Positions 31,585 through 40,165 of a stretch of DNA of 64,000 bases are shown here, piece by piece. The stretch's first letter is position 1. Every line of letters starts with the position of its first letter. The stretch spans positions 4,833,924 to 4,897,923 of the forward strand of contig NZ_CP101750.1 in assembly GCF_026810505.1 (NCBI RefSeq). The letters run 5' to 3'. The notes under the pieces were generated by a model. It saw only the letters and a list, made by a program, of their open reading frames with translations. It ran no database searches and was not told where the DNA came from. A program made the translations under genes and the position numbers. This DNA is from Streptomyces sp. Je 1-369 (GTDB lineage Bacteria > Actinomycetota > Actinomycetes > Streptomycetales > Streptomycetaceae).

Positions 31585-33679
31585 CGTTCCGCTGCGCAAG
31601 AGCCTGCTGGCCCGGCTGCTCGCCGTCTCCGTACTGGTATCCATCGGCTCCATCGCCGCCACTGCGTGGCTCGCCGCGCAGACCACGTCCGGGGCGCTGC
31701 GGCAGGAACAGGGGCAGGTACTCGCCGACGACGCCCGTATCTACGACAAGCTCCTCGGCCTCGGCGCGACCTCTCCGGAGTGGCGGGGCGCCGACGAGGC
31801 CGTCCGCGAACTGTCCCGCCAGACCGGCCGCCGTATCGCGCTCACCACGCAGGAACGCAAGGTCATCGCGGACTCGTCGGCGCCGCCGAAGGGGGCCGGC
31901 GGTGCCGCCGAGGGTGGGGACTCCGGGAGGCCGCCTCCGTCTCCCAAGGCCCGCACCGGGCGTGACGCCACAACCAGCCCCAAGACCGGCGACGACAAGT
32001 CCGCCGCACCCCTCCCCCCGACCGCCTCCGCCGTCCTCGACCCGCTCTCCGTCGACAGCGCGCTCGCCCCGGGCCGTGCGGACAACGAGGCGTCGGACGA
32101 CGCCGCGGCGGACCGCATCGATCCACGGGCGGTCGGCCCGTACCGGCTCACCAAGGTGGAACGTACGCGCCTGAAGGACGCCGCCGACCGGCGCGCGGCC
32201 TGTCTCGTGGACCTCGGCATGACACCCCAGGTGGTCGTCGGCCCCGGCGGCCGACCCACCGTCCGCGTCGACCACGACCCGGGCGAGTTCCTGCAGTCCC
32301 AGTGCCGTACGCCTCCCTTGGAGATGCCCACCGAGTCCGAGCAGAAGGCCCTCAAGAAGCTCAACGCCCTCACCGGCGCCTGTCTGAAGCGGCAGGGCCT
32401 CGACCCCGTCCCTGTCGGCCTCGACCTGGAGGGGCGGAGCGGTCCGAAGCCGGTCGCCGCCTCCGTGCCGTCGTTCGCCGCCGCGAAGCCCGACGTACCC
32501 CCAGCGCCCGACGGCGCCGTATGGCCCAGTGAAGAGCGGGCGGCGATCCGTCCGAACGCCGGGGCCGTCGGGCCGGAGTCCACCACCGCCGCGACCGCGT
32601 CCTGCGTCGACACCGCGCGCCGCGAGCAGCTCGGCCCCTACGTCTCGTCGCCCGCGCTCCTCTTCATCACCAGCTCCGACGGCACCCGCAGCACCCCCGC
32701 CTTCAGCCTCTCCCGGGCCAACACCATCCGTCTGGCCTTGCTCGCCGCGGCCGTCCTCGCCGTCACGATCGCCGTCACCGCGCTGGCCGCGACCCGGCTG
32801 ACCAGGCCGCTGCGCGCACTCACCGCCGCGACGCGCCGCATGAAGAACGGCGAGTCGAGCGAACCGGTCCCCGCAAGGGCCACGCGCTCGGCGGGCGAGA
32901 TCAGCCAACTCGCCGCCGCGTTCAACGACATGGCGGCCCACCGCAAGGCCCTGGAGGAACAGCGCAAGGCCATGGTCAGCGATGTGGCGCATGAGCTGCG
33001 CACGCCGCTGTCCAACATCCGCGGCTGGCTGGAGGCGGCGGAGGACGGGGTCGTCGACACCGACCCCGAACTCGTCACCTCTCTCCTCGAAGAGGCGCTG
33101 CTGCTCCAGCACATCGTCGACGACCTCCAGGATCTGGCGGCCGCCGACGCCGGTACGCTCCGGCTGCACCGCGAGCCGGTACGGGCCGCCGAGATCGCCG
33201 ACCAGGTCGCCGCGGCGCACCAGGCGCGCGCGGACGGCGCGGGGGTACGGCTCAGGGCCACCGCGTTCGGCGACCCGTGGGTGACGGCCGATCCGCTGCG
33301 GCTGCGGCAGGCGATCGGCAACCTCGTCTCCAACGCGGTCCGCCACACGCCGGAGGGCGGCAGCGTCCGCATCAGCTGCCGCACGACACCCGAGGCGGTC
33401 CTGATCGAGGTCGCCGACACCGGCACGGGGATCGCGCCCGCCGATCTGCCACACGTATTCGACCGCTTCTGGCGCGCGGACAAGTCGCGGACGCGGGCGA
33501 CGGGCGGCAGCGGGCTCGGTCTGTCGATCGTGCGGAAACTGGTGGAGGCGCACGACGGGACGGTGGCGGCGCAGAGCATTCCGGGGAAGGGCTCGCTCTT
33601 CACGGTGCGGCTGCCGGTGGGGGAGGGCGACGGCCCGGGAGGGGCAGTGCGCTCCGGTGAGCCGGATCGAGCCGGCTGA
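31574..33679 (+). CDS. Membrane sensor histidine kinase, partner of the OmpR regulator
   Basis: 701 aa from GTG 31574. TM1 at about 13-35, a long extracellular segment of about 330 residues, TM2 at about 380-403, HAMP, then HisKA with phosphoacceptor His473 in DVAHELRTPLSN, and HATPase with N-box NLVSNAVRHTPEGG, DTGTGIAPADL and GGSGLGLSIV. The extracellular part is unusual: a 60-residue Pro/Ser/Lys/Thr-rich linker and a duplicated Cys-containing unit (RRAACLVDLGMTP near 210 and LTGACLKRQGLDP near 270), which may bind a ligand or disulfide-pair. The signal is unknown. Confidence 0.93.
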   Translation: MARDVPLRKSLLARLLAVSVLVSIGSIAATAWLAAQTTSGALRQEQGQVLADDARIYDKLLGLGATSPEWRGADEAVRELSRQTGRRIALTTQERKVIADSSAPPKGAGGAAEGGDSGRPPPSPKARTGRDATTSPKTGDDKSAAPLPPTASAVLDPLSVDSALAPGRADNEASDDAAADRIDPRAVGPYRLTKVERTRLKDAADRRAACLVDLGMTPQVVVGPGGRPTVRVDHDPGEFLQSQCRTPPLEMPTESEQKALKKLNALTGACLKRQGLDPVPVGLDLEGRSGPKPVAASVPSFAAAKPDVPPAPDGAVWPSEERAAIRPNAGAVGPESTTAATASCVDTARREQLGPYVSSPALLFITSSDGTRSTPAFSLSRANTIRLALLAAAVLAVTIAVTALAATRLTRPLRALTAATRRMKNGESSEPVPARATRSAGEISQLAAAFNDMAAHRKALEEQRKAMVSDVAHELRTPLSNIRGWLEAAEDGVVDTDPELVTSLLEEALLLQHIVDDLQDLAAADAGTLRLHREPVRAAEIADQVAAAHQARADGAGVRLRATAFGDPWVTADPLRLRQAIGNLVSNAVRHTPEGGSVRISCRTTPEAVLIEVADTGTGIAPADLPHVFDRFWRADKSRTRATGGSGLGLSIVRKLVEAHDGTVAAQSIPGKGSLFTVRLPVGEGDGPGGAVRSGEPDRAG

Positions 33680-33720
33680 GCCGGGGCGGGGCAGGGCAGG
33701 GCTGAGCCGGGCAGGGCGAA

Positions 33721-33757
33721 AGCCCCGGTCGCTCACCTCCGGCGACCGGGGCTCTCT
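33721..33757 (+). terminator. Terminator of the two-component operon
   Basis: AGCCCCGGTCGC pairs with GCGACCGGGGCT (33721-33732 with 33742-33753) around a 9-nt loop, followed by CTCTCTG. Good GC stem with a pyrimidine tail. Confidence 0.75.
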
Positions 33758-33965
33758 CTGCCCCCGGACCCAGCCGCGGCGGCGACACTCCCCCGAGTAA
33801 CGCGCTGTGCGCGAGCACCGGCGGGCCAGGTCCGATGGAGAGATCACATCAGGCCACGCCAACAGATCGCTAACATGTGGCCAACGGTCCTGCGGTACGG
33901 CGCGACAGGGCTCTGCAGGGCTCTACAGGGCGCCACCGGGCGCGACACGGCATGGGGAGAAGGCG

Positions 33966-36900
33966 TTGAGCGAGCGGTGCGGACTGCGGTTCGGCCTGCT
34001 CGGGGCTCCCGCTGTGTACGACGCGGGGGGCGCGCCGCACCCCGTGCGCAGCGCGAAGGGGCGCGCGCTGCTGGCCGCGCTCCTGCTCGAGCCCGACCGG
34101 GTCGTCTCCCTCGGCGCTCTCAAGGACGCCCTGTGGGGCGACTTCCCCCCTGCGTCGGCGCAGGCGTCCCTCCAGAACCACGTGACGCGGCTGCGCCGGC
34201 TCCTGGACGACCCGGGGCGGCTGCACGCGGTTCCGCCGGGGTACCGGTTGCGGGTCGGCGAGGGCGAGTTGGACGTACGGGTCTTCGAGCACCTGGTGGC
34301 ACGGGCGCGGGCGGCGCACGCGGAACGGGACTGGGTGCGGGCGTCGCAGTGCGCCACGGACGCGCTCGCGCTGTGGCGGGGCACGCCGTTGAGCGGGCTT
34401 CCCGACTCGCTGGACGGCCACCCTCTCGTACCGCGCCTGGAAGAGGCACGTCTCCTCGCGCTGCAGTGGCGGTACGACGCGGAACTGGAACTCGGCACGG
34501 GGCTGAGTGCGCTGGCGCCCGAACTCGCTTCGCTGGTCGCGGAGTACCCCCTCCGCGAGGTCTTCCACCGCCAGCTGATGCTGGTGCTCCACCGCACGGG
34601 CCGCGACGCGGAGGCCCTCGCCGTCCACCGCGAACTGCGCCACAGGCTGATCCGGGAACTCGGCACGGAGCCGGGGGAGGGGGTACGGGACGCGCATCGG
34701 GAGGTGCTGAGGGGGCCGTGGGTGAACGCCCCGGGGGGTGCCGGTGGCGATGCCGTTGGCGGTAGCGGTGCCGGAGGCGGCGGTGGTGGTAGCGGTGCCG
34801 GTCTCGGGTCCGGTGCCGGTGCCGCTGTTGCTGTCGCTGCCGGTGTCAAGGCCGGTGCCGCTGCCGCCGCCTCCGTCGGTCCAGCGGCTGACGGCACCGC
34901 CTCCGTCGGTCCAGCGGCTGACGGCGCCGCCTCCGTGACGCCTGGTGCGACCGGTCCGACGGCCGACGGGCCGGTGTCCCGTGTGTCTGCTTCGACCGCG
35001 TCGGGGGTCTCGCAACTTCCGCCCGCCCCCGCCCACTTCACCGGCCGGGACCGCACCGTGCGGGAGCTGAGGCGAACCCTGGCCGGAGCCGGAGGGGGGC
35101 GCGTCGCCGTCGTCTCCGGCATGGCGGGTGTCGGCAAGAGCGCGCTTGCCGTGCACGTCGCGCACGCGTTGCGCGCGGAGTTTCCGGATGGGCAGCTCTA
35201 CGTCAATCTGCGCGGCGCCACCCCCGGCATGACCCCCCTCACCCCGACGCAGGCCCTCGGCGCGCTCCTGCGGGACCTCGGTGCCGAGCCCCGGCACGCG
35301 CCGGACGGCGCCGAAGACCCCGCTGCCGCGAGCGCGTTGCTGCGGTCGCTGCTCGCGCCCACCCGTACCCTCATGGTCCTCGACGACGCCGCCACGGCCG
35401 CGCAGGTGCGGCCCCTGCTGCCCGCGGGCGACGGGTGCGCGGTCGTCGTCACCAGCCGCTCCCCGCTGACCGCCCTCGACGGCGCGGAACGTTTCCCGCT
35501 GGAGCCCCTCTCCGACGGGGACAGCGCCGCGCTCCTGCGCGCCGTCTCCGGTCGCGCCGGACTCGACGCGGGGCACCCCCTCGTCGAACTCGCAGGACGC
35601 CTCCCCCTCGCCCTGCGCATCGTCGCCGCCCGCCTCGCCGCCCGGCGCGCCCTCACCCCGGACGCCCTCGCCGAACTCCTCACCGTCAGTGGCGGCCGCC
35701 TGCACCACTTGGAGTACGACGACCTGAGCGTGCGCCGTTCCCTCGCCGTCGCCCTCGACGCCCTGCGGACCTCCGACCGCGAGGCCGACCGCGACGCGGC
35801 ACGTGCCCTCACCCGGATCGGCGCGCTCGACCTCCCCACGTACGGAGTGCCGCTCCTGGCCCGCCTGTTGGGCACCGACGAGCTGCGTGCGGGCGCGGCC
35901 CTAGACCGCCTCGTCGACGTCGCCCTCCTCGACGAGACGTCGTACGGCCGCTACACCCCGCACGACCTCGTACGCGACTTCGCGAGGGAGACGGCGGCGG
36001 ACGCGGGCAGGGAGGCGGACAGGGAGACAGATGGGAAAGCAGACAGGGCAGCAGACAGGGGAGCAGGCAGGGCAGCAGACAGGGCAGCAGACAGGGGAGC
36101 AGACAGGGGAGCAGGCACGGAGACGGACCTCGTGGAGGAGGCGTTCCGCTGGTACGCCGAGTCCGCCCGCCGCACCCTCCTCGCCATCCTCCCGGAGAGC
36201 CTGGACCGCGCGGACCGCCTCCGTGGCGTGGACGCGGTCCTCGCCCGCCCCGGCCGGTCCGCCGCCGACGCGGGCCCGCCCCTCACCGCCGAGTCCGCCT
36301 TCGCCTGGGGCGACACCGAACTCCCCAACGTCCTCGCCCTCACCGAACGGCACCCCGATCCCGCGGGACTGCTCCCCGTCCTGGTCCGCTGTCTCTTCCC
36401 CTACCTCCAGCGCCGTGGCCGCCTCACCGAACTGGCCGCACTCGGCGCGCTCGCGCTGGACGCCGCGCGCCGCCGGGGCGACACCGCCGCCGAGGCGCAG
36501 GCCCTCACCGACGCGGCGGGCGTGCACTTCATGTCAGGCCGCAGCAGCGAGGCCCTCGCCCTGAACGACGAGGCCCTCACCCTCTGGCGCACCCTCGGCT
36601 ACGTGTCCTGCGTACGCCGAGGCCTCAACAACCGCGGCCTCCTCCTCGAAGGCCTCGGGCGCCACACCGAGTCCGCCGAGTCCCTCCACCGGAGCCTGGA
36701 CCTCGCCAGGGAGCTCGCCGACCCGCTCAGCGAGGCGATCACCCTCAGCCACCTCGGCAACCTGTACGAGCACACGGACGCCCGCGCCGCCATCACCCAC
36801 CACGAACGCAGCCTCGCCATCGGTGACACCCTCGGGCACGCCGTCGTACGGCAGTCCGCCCACTGCAACATCGGCTACGCCCACCTCACCCTCGGCGAAC

Positions 36901-37238
36901 CCGCCGCCGCCCTCGGCCACTTCGAGGAGAGTCTGCGCCTGCACGGTGAGTACGAGGACTGGCACAGCGCGTCCCAGGCCCGCCTCGGCCTGGTCCGTGC
37001 CCTGCGCGGACTTTCCCGCACCACGGACGCGACCCGCGAGTGCACCGCGCTGCTCGACCGCGCCGAACAACGCGGCGACGCCCACATGACGGGTCTGGCC
37101 AGGCACCAACGCGGGCTCCTGCTGCGGGCGGAGGGGCGCGAGCAGGACGCGTACGAACAGTGGCGGACGGCGCTGGCGGCGCTGGACGGCACGGACAGCA
37201 AGGTGGTGGACGAACTCAGGACGCTGCTGACGCCGTAG
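33966..37238 (+). CDS. AfsR/SARP-type large regulator (DNA-binding, BTAD, NB-ARC, TPR)
   Basis: 1090 aa from TTG 33966, GGGGAGAAGG just upstream. OmpR-like DNA-binding domain 1-90 (FGLLGAPAVYD, RLRRLLDDPG), bacterial transcriptional activation domain about 95-240 (ending YPLREVFHRQLMLVLHRTGRDAEALAVHRELR), a 100-residue Gly/Ala/Ser linker, NB-ARC ATPase from about 355 with P-loop GMAGVGKSALA and LMVLDDAATAAQV, and C-terminal TPRs (NRGLLLEGLGRHTESAESLHRSLDLA). A charged insert of near-repeats lies at about 685-715. ATP-driven activators of this type switch on antibiotic genes. No biosynthetic genes are adjacent, so its targets may be remote or global. Confidence 0.92.
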   Translation: MSERCGLRFGLLGAPAVYDAGGAPHPVRSAKGRALLAALLLEPDRVVSLGALKDALWGDFPPASAQASLQNHVTRLRRLLDDPGRLHAVPPGYRLRVGEGELDVRVFEHLVARARAAHAERDWVRASQCATDALALWRGTPLSGLPDSLDGHPLVPRLEEARLLALQWRYDAELELGTGLSALAPELASLVAEYPLREVFHRQLMLVLHRTGRDAEALAVHRELRHRLIRELGTEPGEGVRDAHREVLRGPWVNAPGGAGGDAVGGSGAGGGGGGSGAGLGSGAGAAVAVAAGVKAGAAAAASVGPAADGTASVGPAADGAASVTPGATGPTADGPVSRVSASTASGVSQLPPAPAHFTGRDRTVRELRRTLAGAGGGRVAVVSGMAGVGKSALAVHVAHALRAEFPDGQLYVNLRGATPGMTPLTPTQALGALLRDLGAEPRHAPDGAEDPAAASALLRSLLAPTRTLMVLDDAATAAQVRPLLPAGDGCAVVVTSRSPLTALDGAERFPLEPLSDGDSAALLRAVSGRAGLDAGHPLVELAGRLPLALRIVAARLAARRALTPDALAELLTVSGGRLHHLEYDDLSVRRSLAVALDALRTSDREADRDAARALTRIGALDLPTYGVPLLARLLGTDELRAGAALDRLVDVALLDETSYGRYTPHDLVRDFARETAADAGREADRETDGKADRAADRGAGRAADRAADRGADRGAGTETDLVEEAFRWYAESARRTLLAILPESLDRADRLRGVDAVLARPGRSAADAGPPLTAESAFAWGDTELPNVLALTERHPDPAGLLPVLVRCLFPYLQRRGRLTELAALGALALDAARRRGDTAAEAQALTDAAGVHFMSGRSSEALALNDEALTLWRTLGYVSCVRRGLNNRGLLLEGLGRHTESAESLHRSLDLARELADPLSEAITLSHLGNLYEHTDARAAITHHERSLAIGDTLGHAVVRQSAHCNIGYAHLTLGEPAAALGHFEESLRLHGEYEDWHSASQARLGLVRALRGLSRTTDATRECTALLDRAEQRGDAHMTGLARHQRGLLLRAEGREQDAYEQWRTALAALDGTDSKVVDELRTLLTP
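34869..34937. repeat. 30-bp tandem repeat in the AfsR-like linker
   Basis: Two near-identical 30-bp units starting GCCTCCGTCGGTCCAGCGGC (34869 and 34899) plus a truncated third copy, in frame, encoding ASVGPAADGT(A). Confidence 0.9.
36027..36122. repeat. 12-bp-type purine-rich repeat in the AfsR-like gene
   Basis: Repeats of GCAGACAGGG and GGAGCAGACAGG type with a 12-bp basic unit, in frame, encode a run of A-D-R and G-A-D-R units in front of the TPR region. Confidence 0.85.
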
Positions 37239-37269
37239 CCCCCCTCCCCTCCCCTCCCCCCTCCCTCCC

Positions 37270-38988
37270 TCACTTCGCGTCCGCGTAGCACTCCACGATC
37301 GCCGTGGTGAACGGGAAGCGGACCGGCGTCTCCCCGAACGCGATCCGGCCCGCGAGATCACCCGCCTCGCGCACGGCCAGCGCCACCGTCTCCGCCTCAT
37401 CCGCGGGACAGTGCACGATGACCTCGTCGTGCTGGAAGAACACGAGCTCGGCCCGCAGTCCGCCCTCCGTGATCGTCCGCCGCAGGGCGGCCAGCATCAG
37501 CAGCGCCCAGTCCGCGGCGCTGCCCTGCACGACGAAGTTGCGCGTGAAGCGGCCCCGCGCACGTGCGTTGCTGGACGCGTACCCGGGAACGAACTCTTCG
37601 CTGCCGGAGCCGAGCCCACCACCGCTACTGCTTGCGGCCTCCTCCTGCGGGATGCCCGCCTCGTCGTCCTCGCCCGCGCCCGCCGCCGGAGGACTCGTCC
37701 GGCCCAGCCAGGTCCTTACGAGCCTGCCCTCCTCGCCCGCCTTCGCCGCGTCGTCGACGTACGCCACGGCCAGCGGGAAGCGGCGGCGGAGTGCGGCGAG
37801 GTTCTTCAGGCCGTCGCCCGACGTCTGGCCGTACACCGCGCCCAGCAGCGCGATCTTCGCGTGGTCGCGGTCGCCGGAGAAGGCGCGGTCCGACAGGCGG
37901 GTGTACAGGTCCTCCTCGCTGCCCGCCACCTCCATCAGGCCCCGGTCGCGGGAGATCGCGGCGAGGACCCTCGGCTCCATCTGGTCGGCGTCCGCCACGA
38001 CCAGCCGCCAGCCCGGGTCGGCGACGACGGCCCTGCGGATGATCTTCGGGATCTGCAGCGCACCGCCGCCGTTGGTCGTCCAGCGGCCGCTGACCGAGCC
38101 GCCCGGGGTGTACTCGGGGCGGAAGCGTCCGTCGTGCACCCAGTCCTGGAGCCAGCTCCAGCCGTGTGCCGTCCAGATCCGGTACAGCTTCTTGTACTCG
38201 ATCAGGGGCTTCACCGCCGGGTGGTCGAGCCCCTCCAGCTCCCAGCGCCGCGTCGACTTCACCTTGATTCCGGCCTGCGCGAAGGCCTTCACCACGTCGG
38301 CGGCGAGGTCCGGGCGGACGCGGCGGCCGAACGCGGCGGACACGTCGTCGGCGAGCTCGGCGAGGCGGCGGGGTTCGCCCCGGCCCGCGTACCGCTCGCC
38401 GAGCAGTTCGTTCAAGAGGTCCCGGTGCACGTCGGCACGCCACGGCAGCCCCGCGGCGTTCATCTCGGCGGCCACCAGCATGCCCGCGGACTCCGACGCG
38501 GTGAGCAGCCGCATCCGGCCGGGGTGGGCGGTGGCATCGTGTCTTCGCTGCTGCTCCGCGTGCACCTCGACGAGTTCGTCGATCGTGACGGGGACGCCGC
38601 CGGGGCGCGGCTCGAAGAGGGAGTCCTGCGTGCCGGGCTCGGCGGCGCGGGGCGGGGGATCCGGGGGTACGGGGGTGTGGCGGAGCCTGGCGAGCGCGGC
38701 GGCGGCGGAACGGGGCTCGCCGAGGCGGCCCTCGTGGCCCAGGAGGAGGAGTTCGGCGGCCTCGATGTCGTAGCAGCGGGGTACGCGGGTGCCGGAGGCG
38801 AGGAGGCGGGGGTAGATCTCGGCGGTGGACCGCCAGACCCACCGGTCGACGTCCGGGCGGGACCGGACGGCTTCGGCGAGGTCGGGTTCGCGGACGACGC
38901 GGCTCGCGGGCAGCGCGTCGTCCCCGAGGGGGACGAGCTCAGCGCCTCCCCCCTCGACCCCAGCGACAACCCACCGTCGACCAGCCAT
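37270..38988 (-). CDS. PolA-like family A DNA polymerase with inactive exonuclease part
   Basis: 572 aa, smaller than PolA (about 900) because the 5' nuclease is absent. The polymerase core is complete: motif A VADADQMEPRVLA, motif B with DHAKIALLGAVYGQTSGD, motif C FFQHDEVIVH. The N-terminal 200 residues have the place but not the DEDD residues of a 3'-5' exonuclease. A Gly/Ser/Glu-rich insert (EEAASSSGGGLGSGSEE) interrupts the fingers region near residue 455. Actinobacteria keep this gene beside polA; from memory it is SCO3434. Probably repair or translesion synthesis. Divergent from the nitrilase gene. Confidence 0.9.
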   Translation of the reverse strand: MAGRRWVVAGVEGGGAELVPLGDDALPASRVVREPDLAEAVRSRPDVDRWVWRSTAEIYPRLLASGTRVPRCYDIEAAELLLLGHEGRLGEPRSAAAALARLRHTPVPPDPPPRAAEPGTQDSLFEPRPGGVPVTIDELVEVHAEQQRRHDATAHPGRMRLLTASESAGMLVAAEMNAAGLPWRADVHRDLLNELLGERYAGRGEPRRLAELADDVSAAFGRRVRPDLAADVVKAFAQAGIKVKSTRRWELEGLDHPAVKPLIEYKKLYRIWTAHGWSWLQDWVHDGRFRPEYTPGGSVSGRWTTNGGGALQIPKIIRRAVVADPGWRLVVADADQMEPRVLAAISRDRGLMEVAGSEEDLYTRLSDRAFSGDRDHAKIALLGAVYGQTSGDGLKNLAALRRRFPLAVAYVDDAAKAGEEGRLVRTWLGRTSPPAAGAGEDDEAGIPQEEAASSSGGGLGSGSEEFVPGYASSNARARGRFTRNFVVQGSAADWALLMLAALRRTITEGGLRAELVFFQHDEVIVHCPADEAETVALAVREAGDLAGRIAFGETPVRFPFTTAIVECYADAK

Positions 38989-39162
38989 ACGGCGAGTCTC
39001 GCACCCGCCACTGACATCGCCCGGGGGTTCGTCGGCCCTACCGGCCCCACCCGCCCTACCCGGCCCTACTCACGCGGGACGTCGCGGGGAGGGCGCCGGA
39101 CCCCGCCCCCGTCCGGGGGACCTCCACGTGCGGCCCCCGAACCCCGCTGCGAAGCTCAACGC

Positions 39163-40041
39163 ATGCGAGTCGCGCTGGCACAGACCGACTGCGCCCTGGG
39201 AGACGTCGGCCGGAACCTGGACACCGCACGGGACCACATCGCCCAGGCCGCGGCCCAGGGCGCGGACCTCGTCGTCTTCCCGGAGCTGAGCCTGCACGGC
39301 TACCACTTGGGCGGCCTGGAGAAGGACACGTCGATCACGACGGACGACCCGCGCGTGCTCACCCTCTCCGCCCCCGAAGACCCCGACGGCACCGAAGGCC
39401 CAGGAGGCTCACGCCGCCCCGACGTCCTCCTCGGCTTCCACGAGCACACCAGCCTGCGCGCGTACAACACCGCGGCGTACTACACGGGCGGCCGCCTCCT
39501 GCACGTACACCGGAAGCTGTACCTCCCCAACTACCTGGCGTGGGAGGAACGCAAGCACGTCAGCCCGGGGCAGCACCTGCGCGCGTACGACCTGCCCGGC
39601 GGGCACGGCCGCGCCGCCACGCTCATCTGCAACGACGCCTGGCAGCCCGTCCTGCCGTGGCTCGCCGTGCAGGACGGCGCCGAAGTCATCGTCGTACCGA
39701 CGAACAGCGCGGCCAGCCTGGACCCGGAGGCGATGGACACCGGCCTGTACTGGGACACACTGCTCTCGTACACCGCCCGCATGCTCCAGTGCTGGGTCGT
39801 CTTCGTGAACCGCGTCGGCAACGAGAACGGCGCCTCCTTCTGGGGCGGCTCCCGCGTCGTCGACCCGCGCGGCACCGTCGTCGCGCAGGCGCCGAAGTGG
39901 GAGCCGGGACTGGTGACGGTCGACATCGACGTACACGAGGCACGCAGACAGCGCCGCGCCGTACCGCTCGTCGCCGAGGCGCGGCTCGGCATGGTGGACC
40001 GTGAGGTGCGGCGGCTCATCGACGAGGGCGGCGACAGCTGA
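39163..40041 (+). CDS. Carbon-nitrogen hydrolase (nitrilase superfamily amidase)
   Basis: 292 aa from ATG 39163; the much longer open frame upstream is the antisense of the polymerase gene. Catalytic Glu-Lys-Cys triad: VVFPELSLHGY (Glu), HRKLYLPNY (Lys), LICNDAWQP (Cys). These enzymes hydrolyse amides or carbamoyl groups; the LICNDAW context resembles amidases that act on small aliphatic or ureido compounds rather than NAD synthetase domains. Cytoplasmic. A perfect 15-bp-arm palindrome follows 48 bp after the stop. Confidence 0.9.
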   Translation: MRVALAQTDCALGDVGRNLDTARDHIAQAAAQGADLVVFPELSLHGYHLGGLEKDTSITTDDPRVLTLSAPEDPDGTEGPGGSRRPDVLLGFHEHTSLRAYNTAAYYTGGRLLHVHRKLYLPNYLAWEERKHVSPGQHLRAYDLPGGHGRAATLICNDAWQPVLPWLAVQDGAEVIVVPTNSAASLDPEAMDTGLYWDTLLSYTARMLQCWVVFVNRVGNENGASFWGGSRVVDPRGTVVAQAPKWEPGLVTVDIDVHEARRQRRAVPLVAEARLGMVDREVRRLIDEGGDS

Positions 40042-40088
40042 AGCGCGGCGCGATGCGGCGCGGTGTGGTGTGGCAGCGCGGCGGCGCG

Positions 40089-40119
40089 CCAACTCATCCA
40101 CAGCCTGTGGATGAGTTGG
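40089..40119. promoter_or_regulatory. Perfect 31-bp palindrome between nitrilase and DUF2786 genes
   Basis: Arms CCAACTCATCCACAG and CTGTGGATGAGTTGG around a single C. It has no U-tract and sits 32 bp upstream of the next -10, so it could be an operator, a hairpin terminator, or both. Confidence 0.7.
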
Positions 40120-40150
40120 CCGCGGGGGGAAGCGGGCAAGGCCGCGCCCC

Positions 40151-40165
40151 TACCCTTGTCCCATG
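40151..40165 (+). promoter_or_regulatory. Putative leaderless promoter -10 of the DUF2786 gene
   Basis: TACCCT at 40151-40156 lies 6 nt before ATG 40163 with no ribosome binding site. Confidence 0.45.

Noticed and set aside
37411..39162. Long plus-strand frame running into the nitrilase gene
   Set aside because: Opposite the DNA polymerase gene; the real nitrilase start is ATG 39163 at the conserved N terminus.
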